From Porpolomopsis calyptriformis (lineage: Eukaryota; Basidiomycota; Agaricomycetes; Agaricales; Hygrophoraceae): DNA of 64,000 bases. Each line of letters starts with the position of its first letter. The stretch's first letter is position 1. Below, in pieces: positions 20,915 to 32,083 of the stretch. Made by a program: the position numbers and the translations under genes. The DNA lies in assembly GCA_951640195.1 (NCBI GenBank), contig OX621165.1:930001-994000 (forward strand), given 5' to 3'. The notes under the pieces were generated by a model that was not told the origin of the DNA, ran no database searches, and saw only the letters and a list, made by a program, of their open reading frames with translations.

Positions 20915-22522
20915 CAGTGGGCCAAAAAACTGTTTCAATGTTTGGCAAGTTTGACTTAATATTATTATATCCTGTGATATAAAATAGATAAAATTATAGA
21001 AATACTATAGAAGATAGCCCTTCATCTTGGGTTCAAAACGAGCCTATAAACGTTACAATCAGTCTAGTATTTCTAGAGATATTTTATTTTGAATCTAGTG
21101 ATATCATTGAAACAGTTGTTTTACTGAGGTACTAAAATCTAGAAAAGATGATATTTTGACTTATAAGTGAAGACTGTTATGATATGTTTGGTTCCAAAAG
21201 TGACCTGTGGATCATGTGAGTGTTGAACAGTAACAAACAAACCCAAACAACTAGTTGAACTTGACTACCATCATCATGAAAAGCCTTTCTACTTCTGACT
21301 GCAATTAACATCCTCTCCCTTGTTGATTCTGGTTATTCTGGTCACCAAATCTCAGATATAACTGGTGCTTCCAATGCTACCATCTGCAGACTATGCTCCA
21401 GACATCGCCCTTATCTCCACAAATCTTCTGGAGGACATCCTTCAAAGCTTTCTACCTCTAATATTTGCTATGCAATTTGTCTTATTGGCTCTGGGAAGGT
21501 TGAAAATGCTGTAGAAGTTACCCAAATGCTTAGGAATGTTACCAACCAACCTCTCTCTTCCCAAACTGTTCAAAATGGCTTGAAAGAAGTGGGGATGAAG
21601 GCTGTAGTGAAGAAGAAAAGACCTTTACTCACTAAGAGGCATAGGAAGGAGAGAATGGACTTTGCTTTGAGGTATCAAGATTAGACCATAGAGGACTGGA
21701 AGAAGGTGGTGTGGTCAGATGAAACCAAAATCAATCACTTGGGGTCAGATGGTAGGAAATGGGTATGGAAAAAGCCAGGGGAGGGTTTGAGTGATAGGCT
21801 AGTAGAGGGGACAAAGAAGTTTGGAGGTGGTTCTCTCATGATGTGGGGCTGCATGGCTTGGGAAGGGATTGGGTATGCTTGCAAGATTGATAGAATAATA
21901 GATGGAGACCTCTATGTCAAGATTCTGGAGGAGGAGCTTCAACCAACTATCCAATTCTATGATAAGACCCCAGAAGACTTTATCTTCTAACAAGACAATG
22001 ACTCCAAACATACCTGCAAGAAGGCTCAAAAATGGTTGAAGGATCATGGATATGAAGTCCTCTTGTGGCCTGCCCAATCCCCTGATCTCAATCCTATTGA
22101 GCATCTCTGGTGTCACTTGAAAAGGAGGTTAGCTAACTATGAGGTACCCCCTAATGGAATTGTGGAGTTGTGGGAGAGGGTACAAGTAGAGTGGGATAAA
22201 ATAGGAGTGGAGGTATGTCAGACCCTCATAGAGAGTATGCCTAGACGTGTAGAAGCTGTATTGAAGGCTAAGGGAGGCTATACTAAGTACTAAATACTAG
22301 TACAAGCCCTCAGCAAAACAACTATTTCAATGATATAACCAGATTTGACAAGGAATATCTCTGGAAAGACTTTACCAATCGTAACGTTTAGGGGCTTGTT
22401 TTAAACCCAAGATGAAGGGCTATCCTCTATAATATTTTCATAATTCTCTCTATTTTATATCATGAGATATAATACTGTCAAGTCAAACTTGCAAAACATT
22501 GAAACAGTTTTTTGGCCTACTG
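20915..22522 (+). mobile_element. Tc1/mariner-type DNA transposon inserted in element B
   Basis: 1,608 bp flanked by TA dinucleotides (20913-20914 and 22523-22524). The terminal inverted repeats begin CAGTGGGCCAAAAAACTG on the left and, reversed, CAGTAGGCCAAAAAACTG on the right. They extend with mismatches for roughly 150 bp (GTTTGACTT..., CCCTTCATCTTGGGTT...). Inside is a DD34E transposase. TA target duplication and D34E are diagnostic of the Tc1 group. Confidence 0.93.
21280..22293 (+). pseudogene. Tc1-type DD34E transposase, two stops
   Basis: The helix-turn-helix region near the start (ILSLVDSGYSGHQISDITG, about 21312-21370) would bind the inverted repeats. The catalytic region has VVWSDETKINHLG (first Asp), QDNDSKHT (second Asp) and QSPDLNPIEHLWCHLKRR (Glu 34 residues later). 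A TAG (21682-21684, Trp expected in D?TIEDW) and a TAA (21988-21990, Gln expected before QDND) interrupt the frame. The start codon is uncertain because ATGAAAAGCC at about 21278 is out of frame with the main frame. It cuts and pastes the transposon; this copy is dead. Confidence 0.87.
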
Positions 22523-23121
22523 TATGACTGCCATAACCCCCACCAACCCCTCAGTACCCTTGTTCCAGAGATGGTCAAGGTACCAGCCCCCTCCCCAAGA
22601 GACGAACTCGTGAAGAGTGTCATTCAATATCGGGAACAACAGGACAAGCGTATCCGCATGCTTGAAGCTGAGGTTGATGCGCTCAACAATAAAGTCTTCA
22701 GGCAGGAACAGGCCCTTCGAATGAGGGCCAATGCAATTGAGTATTGGATGGAAAGAGCAGCATATTGGGAAGCTCAGTATGTAATGATGTATGAACAACA
22801 GACATGGATTCCAGGCAATCCCCCCATTCCCGCCAACATTATCATCTCTCCCTCATCTCTCATTGGTGCCAATGGCCCCATGGAGGAAGAACCCTTAGAT
22901 AAGGAGTAGTAGTCCTTCCTCATACACGCGCCGCCAATTCTTTGTTTTATTTTTGTATAGTCTTTTTTACTCCTTTTACCACAATGTTACAGAAAGAATC
23001 TCTTATTAGGAGTAATCCCTGTAAATAGGAGAGACATTGGGTAAATAATTAACTATGTAAACCCTCTACAAGCGACAGAATCATTAAAGGATCGACTAAG
23101 ATTTCAGCTCAGGCTAGTCAC

Positions 23122-23766
23122 GTGCCTATAAACTGGGTTCAGTTCACAAGCCACGATATCGCACTCACCGCTATCCAACACTGCCCTCAACCTTTACTCT
23201 TTTTTGTCACAATGCAATCATCCACTTCCCTCACGTCTATCCCTGAATCTAACTATGAGGACACTGCCAACTCATCCACGCGTACCCTCCTTCGCGAATC
23301 TCGGCTTTTTCGCACCTCAGTTGAAATCGAACAGCCACCCCCCGTATATACCCCTGGGCTAAGAACTAGCCTAATCCTCCTAGACCACTCATATCCCCTG
23401 CCTCAAAATACCTCTACCCCCACTATACTTGCCACCACTCAACGACTTCAAAGCAGTTTTCAGTCCCTCAACTGGGATGGATTTGTTTTCCGTCTTAGCT
23501 ATATCCAAGGTGGTCCTATCCAATTGGGATCCCTTGTCCAATTTCGATATCCAAGTAACCAAGTCCAACAACAGGGACGAGCAGTAGTCAGCAGTGTTTA
23601 GATTGTTGCGAAATCGTATTGGGTTTTGGAGGCACACTTGGAGCTGGGAGATGTCGACATTTTGCTTGTAGTGGACTGGGAATATGCTAGGATGGAGAAG
23701 AAGAAACCTTGGAATGGATGGTTAGGAAAGCTTTTCCCTTGCTATGTCGAATACAAGACCTTGTAA
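23122..23766 (+). pseudogene. second post-pol accessory ORF of element B, one internal stop
   Basis: A plus-strand frame from MPINWVQFTSHD (an internal Met, MQSSTSLTSIPE, is an alternative) runs to a TAG at 23599-23601 and continues open to TAA at 23764-23766. About 214 codons in all. The second part is hydrophobic and acidic (DVDILLVVDWEYARMEKKKP). No known domain, and no clear membrane segment. It lies just upstream of the 3' LTR. The conserved open frame beyond the stop suggests a real former gene. Confidence 0.45.
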
Positions 23767-23846
23767 TGTAGAAACTACTGGGTCAAAGATATTATATTGT
23801 GCAAGAATCAACTGAGGACAGTTGTAATTTCTTTGTCCCCTGCAGA

Positions 23847-24880
23847 TGTCATGATCCCAAACTGATTTGGTATCAAACTTAACCAAAGATCATGCATTCA
23901 GCAAGTAGCATCCATGGCTCAAATATCCTTCATCTTATCTTATCTTATCTTATCTTAGATAAGATATCACTGTCCCTCACATATTATCTTATCTTGGATA
24001 AGATACACTACTATCTTTACCTATACTATCTTATCATGGACAATAGTATTCTTCCCCATTGTTCTCTGAGTTAGAATGACTCATATCCCATTTGTCTATT
24101 GTTCTGTCATCACTCCATTGTTCTCTGAGTCACTATGACTCATATTAATCTCCTCCATTGTTCTCCTCATTGTCTGACTCAGAGTGAGTCACAATTCAAA
24201 CTCCTCATTGTTCTTTTATCCATTGTTCTTATTTCCTATTGTTCTCATTGCCCATTGTTCTCAAACATATATAAAGGGCCCCCTTTTCACCAGTGAGGAG
24301 TTCAGTTCACATTCAGTTCACATTCAGTTCACTTTAAAGCCCACTTTATCCCCCCCTCCCACTTGTCCCTTGAACTCACCCCTAGTACTCAGTACCTAGT
24401 ACTACCCCTTATTGATACTACTTGTCTGTAGTCAATACATCCAATCCAATCTAGTCTATTAAGCTTATACCCTGTGTGATTTCGCCTAAGCCCTCTTACG
24501 TTGAGAACCAACTTAGGAATCACCCCTTGATGTATTTCTGTAAGTTGAAGATAGCCACTGAGGACTATCTTATCTTACCTCAGCCCCTGCTTATTCATCA
24601 CATTCTCTAAGTCTCAGTCCTTATTGGAGAGACCTCACTGTGATACGTATTCTTCTAAGTCAGCCGTTGACTTCATTCTTGTTCTCCCAGTCAATACTAT
24701 CCATTGAGTTTGGATAGCCTATTCATCTGTACATCCTAGCCAAGGATTACTCAAGCCCCTTCAAAGGAGGAAGTGATCATTACTCAATCAACTCACATCT
24801 CCCCCAAACAACTAGGACTTACTTGATTAACATATAACTCCAGTAGTTCTAGAAGTGAAGTATTTATATTTCACCTGATA
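23847..24880 (+). repeat. 3' LTR of element B
   Basis: 1,034 bp from TGTCATGATCCC to TCACCTGATA. It nearly matches 10708-11740; I noticed about 15 differences by eye, including a rearranged TATCT run near 23935-23965. It keeps the GATA-like and ATTGTTCT clusters and the TATA box (24270-24280). Confidence 0.9.
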
Positions 24881-25365
24881 ACACGATTGAAGCTTTCCGA
24901 ACGCGAATGAAAGTTTGTATATCAAAGGGAAGACACTATTCAAAGGCATCTGGTCTCTTCTATTTCTCCCTTTTCATTTGATTCCTTCATTCCCATTCAC
25001 TACTTTCCCCTTAGATCATTAGAGAGGCTCCCCTTTTATTATATACACTCAAAGGGATCCTTGTACTAGAAGATATATATACTGTATGTCGTAGCTAGTG
25101 ATCCAACAAGTTAGATATTCGCTTCTCTCTCGCTCTCGAGTCTAGATCTTCTCTAGATCTTCTGAGGCTTCCTCTTTCGATTCTCCAATCCTTCTGATCC
25201 CCCAATCGATCACATTTGCAAATGATCGAAGACTCCCTTTCCACAATTATCGATCATAGGCTGTGTCGAGACTCTTTATAGTTGTCCTTGCACCTTGTTC
25301 TATGTTCAGTTCTCATACATGAAGCAGACGTATCAGTGGACTCCTTTTCTATGTGTACCACTACC
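24881..25365 (+). repeat. probable continuation of element A-type LTR and leader
   Basis: A TATA-containing stretch (TTTTATTATATACACTC then AAAGGGATCC, about 25035-25062) aligns with 31262-31295 in the second A-type LTR (TTTACTATATAGCATAC then AAAGGGATCT). The 217 bp from the LTR start at 10556 to the shared CATCTG, skipping B, agrees with the 205 bp in the second copy. This suggests B split an A-type LTR here. The right end of the LTR is not clear; element C coding sequence starts near 25366. Confidence 0.45.
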
Positions 25366-28300
25366 CCTATGCAATCTATTTCCCAAATTCTTGGTGCACT
25401 TGATTCGAGCGAAGAAGCTTTAACCATACCCCTTTGGTTGGAAACCACAGACACTGGTAGATGAATTGCCACCAGTGCATTGATAGACTCTGGTGCCTCT
25501 GGATGCTTTATAAACTGGAACTTCATGCAGGAGCGCGATATCCCTTTTTATCGATTAGAAGGACCAATCCCTATGTGGAACACAGATGGGACAGACAACT
25601 GAGGAGGTCCCATCGAATATGCTATAGACCTGTGGATGGAGACACTGGATTTTCCTAGGGAACGAACCCATTTGGAAGTGACAAATTTAGGAGATATGAT
25701 ACAGGTTATCCTCAGCTACCCGTGGCTCAAACATAACGATCCCCTGGTTGACTGGAAGGCTGGAACACTGACTTCACATCAGACTGTGGCCCCAACCAAG
25801 ACTTCTCAGGCTGGAGTGATAGTGACACAAGTAGGCTCTACATTGAATGGCAACTCCTATGCCAAGATTATCAGATTAGTCTCACTGGGAGACCATGCAA
25901 GACCCACTACCATGGAGGAAGATATGAAGAAGTATGTGCCGAAGAAATACTGGAGGCACTGGAAAGTGTTTATGAAGACTACCTTCAATGAACTTCCCCC
26001 ACGATGACCAGAATTTGACCATGCAATCGATCTCGAACCCACCTTTAGACCCAAGATCGGAAAGGTGTACAAACTCACTGAGTACGAACAGGGAAAGCTG
26101 AATAAATTCCTGGAGGAACAACTTGCAAGTGGACGAATACGATGACCAAACTCCAAACAAGCTGCCTCATTCTTCTTTGCTCCCAAAGGTGAAGAAGTTA
26201 ATGCCCAAGGACAAGATGCTGGACTACGTCCAATCCAAGACTATCACTATCTGAATGCTCACACAATCCCAGATGCCTATCCCTTACCTCTCATCTCTGA
26301 GATTATTCAACAGACCAAGTTATCAGAAGTGGAACTGTTCACAGTCATGGATATCCGATGGGGCTTTAACAATATTTGTATTAAAGAAGGAGACGAATGG
26401 AAAGGAGCCTTCAACACTCAACGAGGGCTGTTTGAGCCCACCGTTATGTTCTTTGGAATGCGAAACTTGCCTGCCTCCTTTCAACGAATAATCGATGTTC
26501 TCTTCAAAGAGGTTATCGATTCCAAACAGGTCCACATCTATATTGACGATATCTTGATCATGGGAAAGGACCTTACTGAACTCACCTATTGGATGGAACA
26601 AACTCTAGAGATCATGGAGAAGAACTAACTGTCCTGCAAACCTGTCAAGTGCCAGTTTGAGAAAAAGGAAGTGATTTATCTGGGGATGATGATCTCTAAG
26701 GGCCACATTGCCATTAACCCCAAGAAGGTTGAGGCAATCAGAACCTGGCCTATCCCCCAGAAGAAACGAGATCTCCAATCCTTCCTTGGCACTGCCAACT
26801 TTTGGCGAAGGTTTATCAAGGACTACTCCCTAATTGCTCGTCCTCTCAATGAGCTCCTACGAAAGGATCAAGAATGGATTTGGACCCCTAGGCAACAACG
26901 TGCTTTCGATACCCTCAAGAATGTGCTTACCTCTGCTTCTGTTTTGAGAACCCTGAAGCCAGACCTTCCTTACCTTCTGGAGACAGATGCCTCTAGTGTT
27001 GCCCTGGGTGCAGTCTTGACCCAGAAAGAGAATGACGAAGAAGATTGGCACCCCATTGGTTTCTACTCCAAGACCCTCCTCCCAGCTGAACAAATTACCC
27101 CACCTATGACCAAGAACTATTGGCTATCATATCTGCCTTGAATGAATGGAGATACCTCCTACAAGGGACACAATAGCCCATTATGATCAAGACTGACAAC
27201 TAGTCCCTCCAATACTTCATGACCAGCCATCAACTCTCTAGATGCCAGGCTAGATGGTCTGAGTTTTTAGCTCGCTTTTGGTTCAGAATCAGCTACCAGC
27301 CTAGGATCAAGAATAAGGCTAATGGGCTCTCCAAATGTCCAGATCATTACCTGGAGTCTTATGAGGAGGTGGAGGACCAGGTCCTTCTGCCAAAAGAACT
27401 TTTTGTCAATGCACTTTTCATCAATGCAATTATCAGTTTATCGTCCCCCAACTTTTTATCCAAGCTTTGCTTTCATTCCCCCCTACCCCTCAAGATCATG
27501 GCCAAAATTGAAGACCCCTCTTCCAGATACACCCATGTAGATGGCATTGTGTGTGATGCTGGAGATCCTATAGTTGTGCCAAAGGATGTATCTTTGCGCA
27601 TGGAAATTATTCGATTGACCCACAACACACCCACTGGTGGCTATCCTGGCATTGAGAAGACAAAGGAACTGCTCCTCCGTAATTACACATGGGAAGGTGC
27701 CCCACAAGATATCACTAATTATGTGAAGTCCTACCTTGCTTGTCAACAAACCAAGGTTTATCCACAGAAACCCACTGGACTTCTCCAACCATTATCCCCT
27801 CCTACTAAACCATGGCAACAGATCACTGCTGATCTAATCGTGGAACTCCCTAACTCAAAAGGATTTGACACTATTCTAGTTGTGGTGGACAGATTCACTA
27901 AATGGGCTCACTTTATCCCAACAACTGGAAACCTGCCTGCTAAAGGAACTGCTGCGCTGTTTCAAGAACATGTCTGGAAGCACCATGGATGGCCAGAGAA
28001 GATCATTACCAATTGAGGAACCCAATTCTCATCAAAGTTCGCTATGTCATTGAATGAACTCCTAGGAACCACTTCTGGGCTTTCTACTGCCTATCACCCC
28101 CAAACAGATGGACAAACTGAATGAACCAATCAAGAGTTAGAGCAGTACGTATGGCTCTACACTAACTTCATGCAAGACGATTGGAAAGATTGGTTAGCTC
28201 TGGCAGAGTTCACTTATAACAACTGAGAACATTCCTCCACTCACCAATCCCCCTTCTGGCTTGAATATGGTTGACACCCTCACACCCCCTTATCAGTTCT

Positions 28301-28886
28301 AACCCAAACCTCGAATCCCGATGCCAACGAGTTTTATGTGCAGCTCACCAGAGCTAGAGAGAATGCTGAAGAATCTCTTCAAAAGACCGCTAACTCAATG
28401 AAGCTCTATACCAATCGAAAATGTTAAAAGGAACCCACATTTTATGAAGGACAAAGGGTCTGGCTTGATACCAAGAATTTGAAAACTGGCTGGCTAGCAA
28501 AGAAACTGGATGTCTGCCAGCTTGGACCTTTTATAATTCTAAAACAAGTATCACCTGTGGCTTACCGACTAAAGCTACCACTATCATGGAGGATCCACCC
28601 TGTGTTCCACGTTTCACTACTCAAAGCTCTAGAGGAGAATCTCAATCTCCATCCCCCCATTGAGGAAGATGATAACCTCCGACCACCTCTGGATGTGATT
28701 GAAGGGGAACCCAAGTATAAAGTGGAATGTATTCTGAATCACACCCCAGGAAAATGAAACCAACAATACCTAATCAAGTGGAAAGGCTACCTGATAGAGG
28801 CTGCCACCTGGGAACCATGATGGAACCTCAAGCATGCGAAAGAAATCTTGATGAATTATGAAAAGTCTATCCAAGCAGCAATTTAA
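25366..28886 (+). pseudogene. pol: element C pol: protease, RT, RNase H, integrase, chromodomain
   Basis: Protease: ALIDSGASGCFINW (about 25476-25517) and ILSYPWLKHNDPLVDW. Pre-RT: FDHAIDLEPTFRPKIGKVY (26018-26074). RT: FTVMDIRWGFNNI, MPxSFQ-type region as NLPASFQRIIDVLF, and YIDDILIMGK (26541-26570). RNase H: LLETDASSVALGAVL (26975-27019), then a frameshift. Integrase: HHCC region near 27620-27750, core ITADLIVELPNSKGF (Asp) and AYHPQTDGQTE (Glu), but the second catalytic Asp reads Asn (IITN, 28004-28015) just before a TGA. GPY/F-like QLGPFIILKQVSP. Chromodomain 28710-28850: YKVECILNHTPGK, TGA, QQYLIKWKGYL, TWEP. Other TGA stops at 25462, 25600, 26005, 26143, 28123, 28225 and 28273 all fit lost Arg. 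Confidence 0.87.
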
Positions 28887-29149
28887 CTCTCTTTCACGGA
28901 TACTACTGACATCATGATCATTGAATCTCCTTTTCTCTTTTTCAATCTCTGACAATTATAAGGACTTCCCCTTCCTGACAATTATCAAAAGAAGCACAAA
29001 ATACCCCACCAAGTTCTTTACACCTGCAAGTTGACTGGGAGGTGTCCACCCCAAGGGAACCCCACCACTTCCACCTCCAACCTTCCCCCTGATTCCTCTT
29101 CCTCCTCTTCCTCATCCAACAGTGTCTTGGTTACCTGATAGTTCAAGAA

Positions 29150-29666
29150 GCCAAAGCGATGCACTGACACTATCGACAAGCCAGGATGAAACCGAAACTA
29201 CCAAGGGCTCCCCTTTGCCAAGGTCAAGTACCTATCTGGGTGCCCCGAGACCTACATCCCTTTTATTTCTGGAGCACGTCAATGTGAACTCAACTACGAC
29301 TGTCACTGGTACACGTTCAACAAGGACAGCAACTTTGATGATAAGAAGAATCAACTTGAAGATTGGCTGGAGGTGTACCAAGTTGGGCACCAACTTTTGA
29401 TAGTTATACTGGACCAGGATGAATCCAACATCACCACCCCCACTATCCCTGAAGACCCCATCTCACACTGCATCTATTGTGTTGCTGAGCAACTCTATAT
29501 TGCCTAGAACAGCTACCGCTCAATGATGGATGCCAAATATGAAAGGATCCTTGACCTGGAGGAGAATGCAGTGATGTGTAGGGAGCTGGCTGAAACTTGG
29601 TTACGACGTGCCTGGGAGTTGGACAACCATTACCACTGGTTTGACCCAGATGGATACCTACTTTAA
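29150..29666 (+). pseudogene. post-pol accessory ORF of element C
   Basis: A plus-strand frame of about 170 codons with one TGA near 29186 and one TAG near 29503. Readable parts: FAKVKYLSGCPETYIPFISG, WYTFNKDSNFDDKKNQLEDW, QLLIVILDQDESN, and a coiled coil KYERILDLEENAVMCREL running into a W/Y-rich end (AETWLRRAWELDNHYHWF). It ends at TAA 29664-29666. The coiled coil plus aromatic end resembles the B accessory ORF (RIRMLEAEVDALNN...YWMERAAYWEAQY). Function unknown. Confidence 0.5.
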
Positions 29667-29972
29667 CCCCCAGTTTATGATGGCACAACCTAGGGACTGC
29701 ATGCTATTCCCAAATGATGGGTACACCTTGCGCCTCCCTTCTAGGAGTGTGGTTAGAGAAGGTGATATCTACTGGAGAGTTGAGGAAAAGTATACCTAGT
29801 GGATAGTCTTTGATCTGACAACTATCCACTCATCCCTCCTCTTCATCACTCACCCATCTCATCACCCCTCTGCCCACCTCTACTATCCCTTTACACCTCC
29901 CCTTGACACCCTTCCTTCACTTCAAAGAGTCTTCTTAAAATTCAGGACAAATTTCCTTTTTGTGGAGGTGAA

Positions 29973-30332
29973 TGTCAGAGATATATTTTTTCTTTTTCCT
30001 TTGCTCATCTATTCCTATTTACATCAGACAGTTTACATCAATAACCACTTAGCTACCCAAGCTCTGCTTAGTAATAGAAGGTGACCAAGCCATATCTATA
30101 TTTAGTCTACCATCACTCTCCTTATCTACATGACTCATCCATAGTTATTACAACTCACATGTAGTCAGTATGACTCATACTTAGCTAGTATATAAAGCTA
30201 GCAGTAGATAGACTTAGGATAAGTCTGTTTCTTTCATTAACACCCCCAATCAGTAGTCTGCTAGCCCTTTAAAACCCTACACCTAGAGCCTGAAGTAAAA
30301 CCTTGCAATCAACCCTAGACTGCTGTCTAACA
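29973..30332 (+). repeat. 3' LTR of element C
   Basis: 360 bp from TGTCAGAGATAT to GCTGTCTAACA, preceded by a purine-rich GTGGAGGTGAA (29962-29972) as expected for a polypurine tract. A TATA box (AGTATATAAAGC) lies near 30189-30200. The end abuts protease sequence of fragment D inside its DSGAS-GNF motif, so this LTR interrupts D. Confidence 0.75.
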
Positions 30333-30983
30333 CTTAGGGAATTTTATTGATAAAGCTTTCATTTGTCAAATGGAAATATCAACCTATCTGTTGGATGAGG
30401 TTGTACCAGTATGAAACACTGATAGTTCTGAGAACTGAGGAGGTCCTATCATGCACGACACAGATCTGTTTATCAAGGCACCAGATTTATCTTTTTGAGA
30501 ACAAACATGGTTAGAGGTTACCAACTTAGGAAGAAAACAGCAGGTTATCCTTGGCTTCCCATGGCTCTTGCAACACAACCCCACTATCAATTGGACAAAA
30601 GGTACCTTAACCTTTGCATCTGGTGACATACTGTTTAGTAGTATGCAAGTTAGAGTGTTGCCCCCACAGGAAGAACTCTATGTCTTTGATTCAAGTCTGA
30701 AACATGACTCCTTTATCTGTTTGGTTGGAGTTGATCACTCCTGACCAGTTTCCATTGAGGAGGACATCAAATCCTTTATTCCCAGTCATTACCATAATTT
30801 CTGGCAAGTTTTTCATACTGCAGAATTTGAAAAACTCCCTCCTCAATGTCCTTTTGATCATGCAATCAACCTCTATCTGAATACCAAATTCCAAGTTGGA
30901 AAACTCTACCCTCTTTCCCCTTATAAACAGGTGGAGCTTAACAAGTTTATTGACAAAAATCTCTGAATAGGTCAGATATGTTG
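30333..30983 (+). pseudogene. pol: element D fragment: protease to pre-RT
   Basis: Begins with GNFIDKAF, the residues that normally follow the protease DSGAS motif. It continues with GGPIMHDTDLFIKAPDL, TWLEVTNLGRKQQVILGFPW (30510-30569) and the pre-RT phrase FDHAINLYLNTKFQVGKLY (30853-30909), ending near KFIDKNL. TGA codons replace Arg at least four times. It is similar to the same part of C and E1 but diverged from both. It stops at about 30983, where an A-type LTR begins. Confidence 0.75.
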
Positions 30984-31420
30984 ATACGACCCCTTAGTCC
31001 CCTGAGCTCTGGAGGACATATTTTATATATCGATGTGATCCCCAAGACGTCTACTACACTTCTACAATGTCCTCGACTACGCGATTTGGCTTCCTGTCCA
31101 GCGATTTATCTCTGAATTCTTCAAATTTCTTCAAATTCCTTGATCCTTCGATTTACAATCGCAGCTCATATCACAGAATGCATCTGATAGCCAGACATCC
31201 ATTGTGTATATTTTCATTGTTTCCATTGACCCTTTCACTGGTGGCTTCATTCAGAAGTCTCATCCCTTTACTATATAGCATACAAAGGGATCTTTGTTTT
31301 CACAGATATATTTACTTGTAGATATGTTTGTATCATAGAGAAGGAAGATATATTCCATTGTCCCACGTCTAGTCCTTCATGTTTGAGCCTCTTCAATTGC
31401 CTCTAGCACTCTAGAGAGTG
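30983..31420 (+). repeat. second A-type LTR-like sequence
   Basis: The start (ACGACCCCTTAG...CCCCTGAGC) matches 10556 onward, and the TATA region (TTTACTATATAGCATAC then AAAGGGATCT, 31262-31295) matches 25035-25062. Spacing is similar. The right end is not determined. The short ORF MSSTTRFGFLSS (31067-31321) lies wholly inside and is probably fortuitous. Confidence 0.42.
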
Positions 31421-31615
31421 CTCCAATTTTCTGATTTCTTCTATTTCTTCAATTTTCATGATTTCTTTGATAGCTCCTTTCTATTGTGCCTCCCATCTTC
31501 TCTTGGGGCAGATTCCAGAGCTCAGATGGCTCCACATCGCATCACTGTGGTGAGGGAAGTTCAGGAGATAAAGGCAAAGGGCTCCAAGATCCCCCTTCTA
31601 GAATGCAAGGCAGGA

Positions 31616-31676
31616 GAGGTAGGGTAGGTAGCAGGGCAGGTAGTGAGGCAGGTAGCAGGGTAGGTAGTATGAATGG
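31616..31676 (+). repeat. GCAGGTAGTG-type short tandem repeat
   Basis: Several imperfect units of GGTAGCAGGGCA and GGTAGTGAGGCA in a row, giving a run of GSRAGSEAGSRVGS in one frame. The ORFs around it (31418-31749) match nothing I know. The rest of 31421-31780 shows no feature. Confidence 0.6.
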
Positions 31677-31779
31677 TAAAGGTGACCAACCAGTTGAACA
31701 TTACACTGCTGCTATCAATGTATGTTTTCCACCATATTCTGATGTTTGATGACTATCTAACTGCTAGGCAGATCACTAT

Positions 31780-32060
31780 GTATGCTCAAGTACACTTAAG
31801 TAGGCTCAAGTACACTTCAGTAAGCTCAAGTAGAATTATAATTTACTCATTTAATAAACTTAAGTCAAGTATTTAAGTACTTAAGAAAGTTTCAAGCACA
31901 GGGACCTACTGAATTTAAGTTCAATTTTTACTTATTTCAAGTTCAATTTTACTTGAAAGAATGTTGCTTGAACTTGTTTGAAATAGCTATTAAGCAAGCT
32001 TTAAGCAACTTCAAGTAGCCTCAAGTAAATTCAGGTTTTCCTGATGTAGAGTTTGGGAAT
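31780..32060. repeat. AAGTA/CTTGAAG-type repeat block, copy 1
   Basis: Dense short repeats of TCAAGTA, CTTAAGTA and AAGTTCAAT. Its left end (TGCTCAAGTACACTTAAG near 31780) is the inverted counterpart of 32850-32890 (AGTGTACTTGAGCC...). Its right end reads AGGTTTTCCTGATGTA, a phrase that recurs in nearly the same form at 35145-35161. It abuts the kinase-like gene. Confidence 0.6.
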
Positions 32061-32083
32061 ATATATAGTCCATACCATACATG

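Larger units (their letters stand above)
20715..22909 (+). pseudogene. post-pol accessory ORF of element B, split by a Tc1-type transposon
   Basis: The first half (20715-20914) starts MTTSYLLLQSPSPSLEIKPL and is proline/serine-rich. The second half (22525-22909) is a coiled coil with the phrase RIRMLEAEVDALNNKVFRQE and the end motif EYWMERAAYWEAQYVMMYEQ. Taking out the transposon and one TA joins the two in frame, giving about 194 codons. It lies after pol on the same strand. A similar coiled-coil ORF with W/Y-rich end follows pol in element C (29150-29666). The family is not recognised; the position is that of envelope-like or accessory ORFs, but no signal peptide or membrane segment is seen. 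Confidence 0.62.
10708..24880 (+). mobile_element. Ty3/gypsy retrotransposon B, near full length (14.2 kb)
   Basis: Two direct LTRs (10708-11740 and 23847-24880) differ at roughly 15 sites by eye. Between them, in order: gag, protease, a long low-complexity spacer, RT/RNase H, integrase and accessory ORFs. Just inside the 5' LTR is ATTTGGAGCCCACCGTGAGG, a leader type common in such elements. The 12.1-kb internal region is unusually long, partly because a 1.6-kb Tc1-type transposon is inserted. The flanks (ATGC before, ACAC after) show no target duplication. Few stops are present (about a dozen), so it is younger than A, C and E1. Confidence 0.9.
25366..30332 (+). mobile_element. Ty3/gypsy chromovirus C, 5'-truncated
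   Basis: Protease, RT, RNase H, integrase and a C-terminal chromodomain in order on the plus strand, then an accessory ORF and a 3' LTR (29973-30332). No gag or 5' LTR is found upstream; the sequence before the protease belongs to another repeat. About a dozen stops, mostly TGA for CGA, and at least one frameshift (near 27110) show it is dead. The chromodomain places it among chromoviruses, the main Ty3/gypsy lineage of fungi. Confidence 0.87.
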
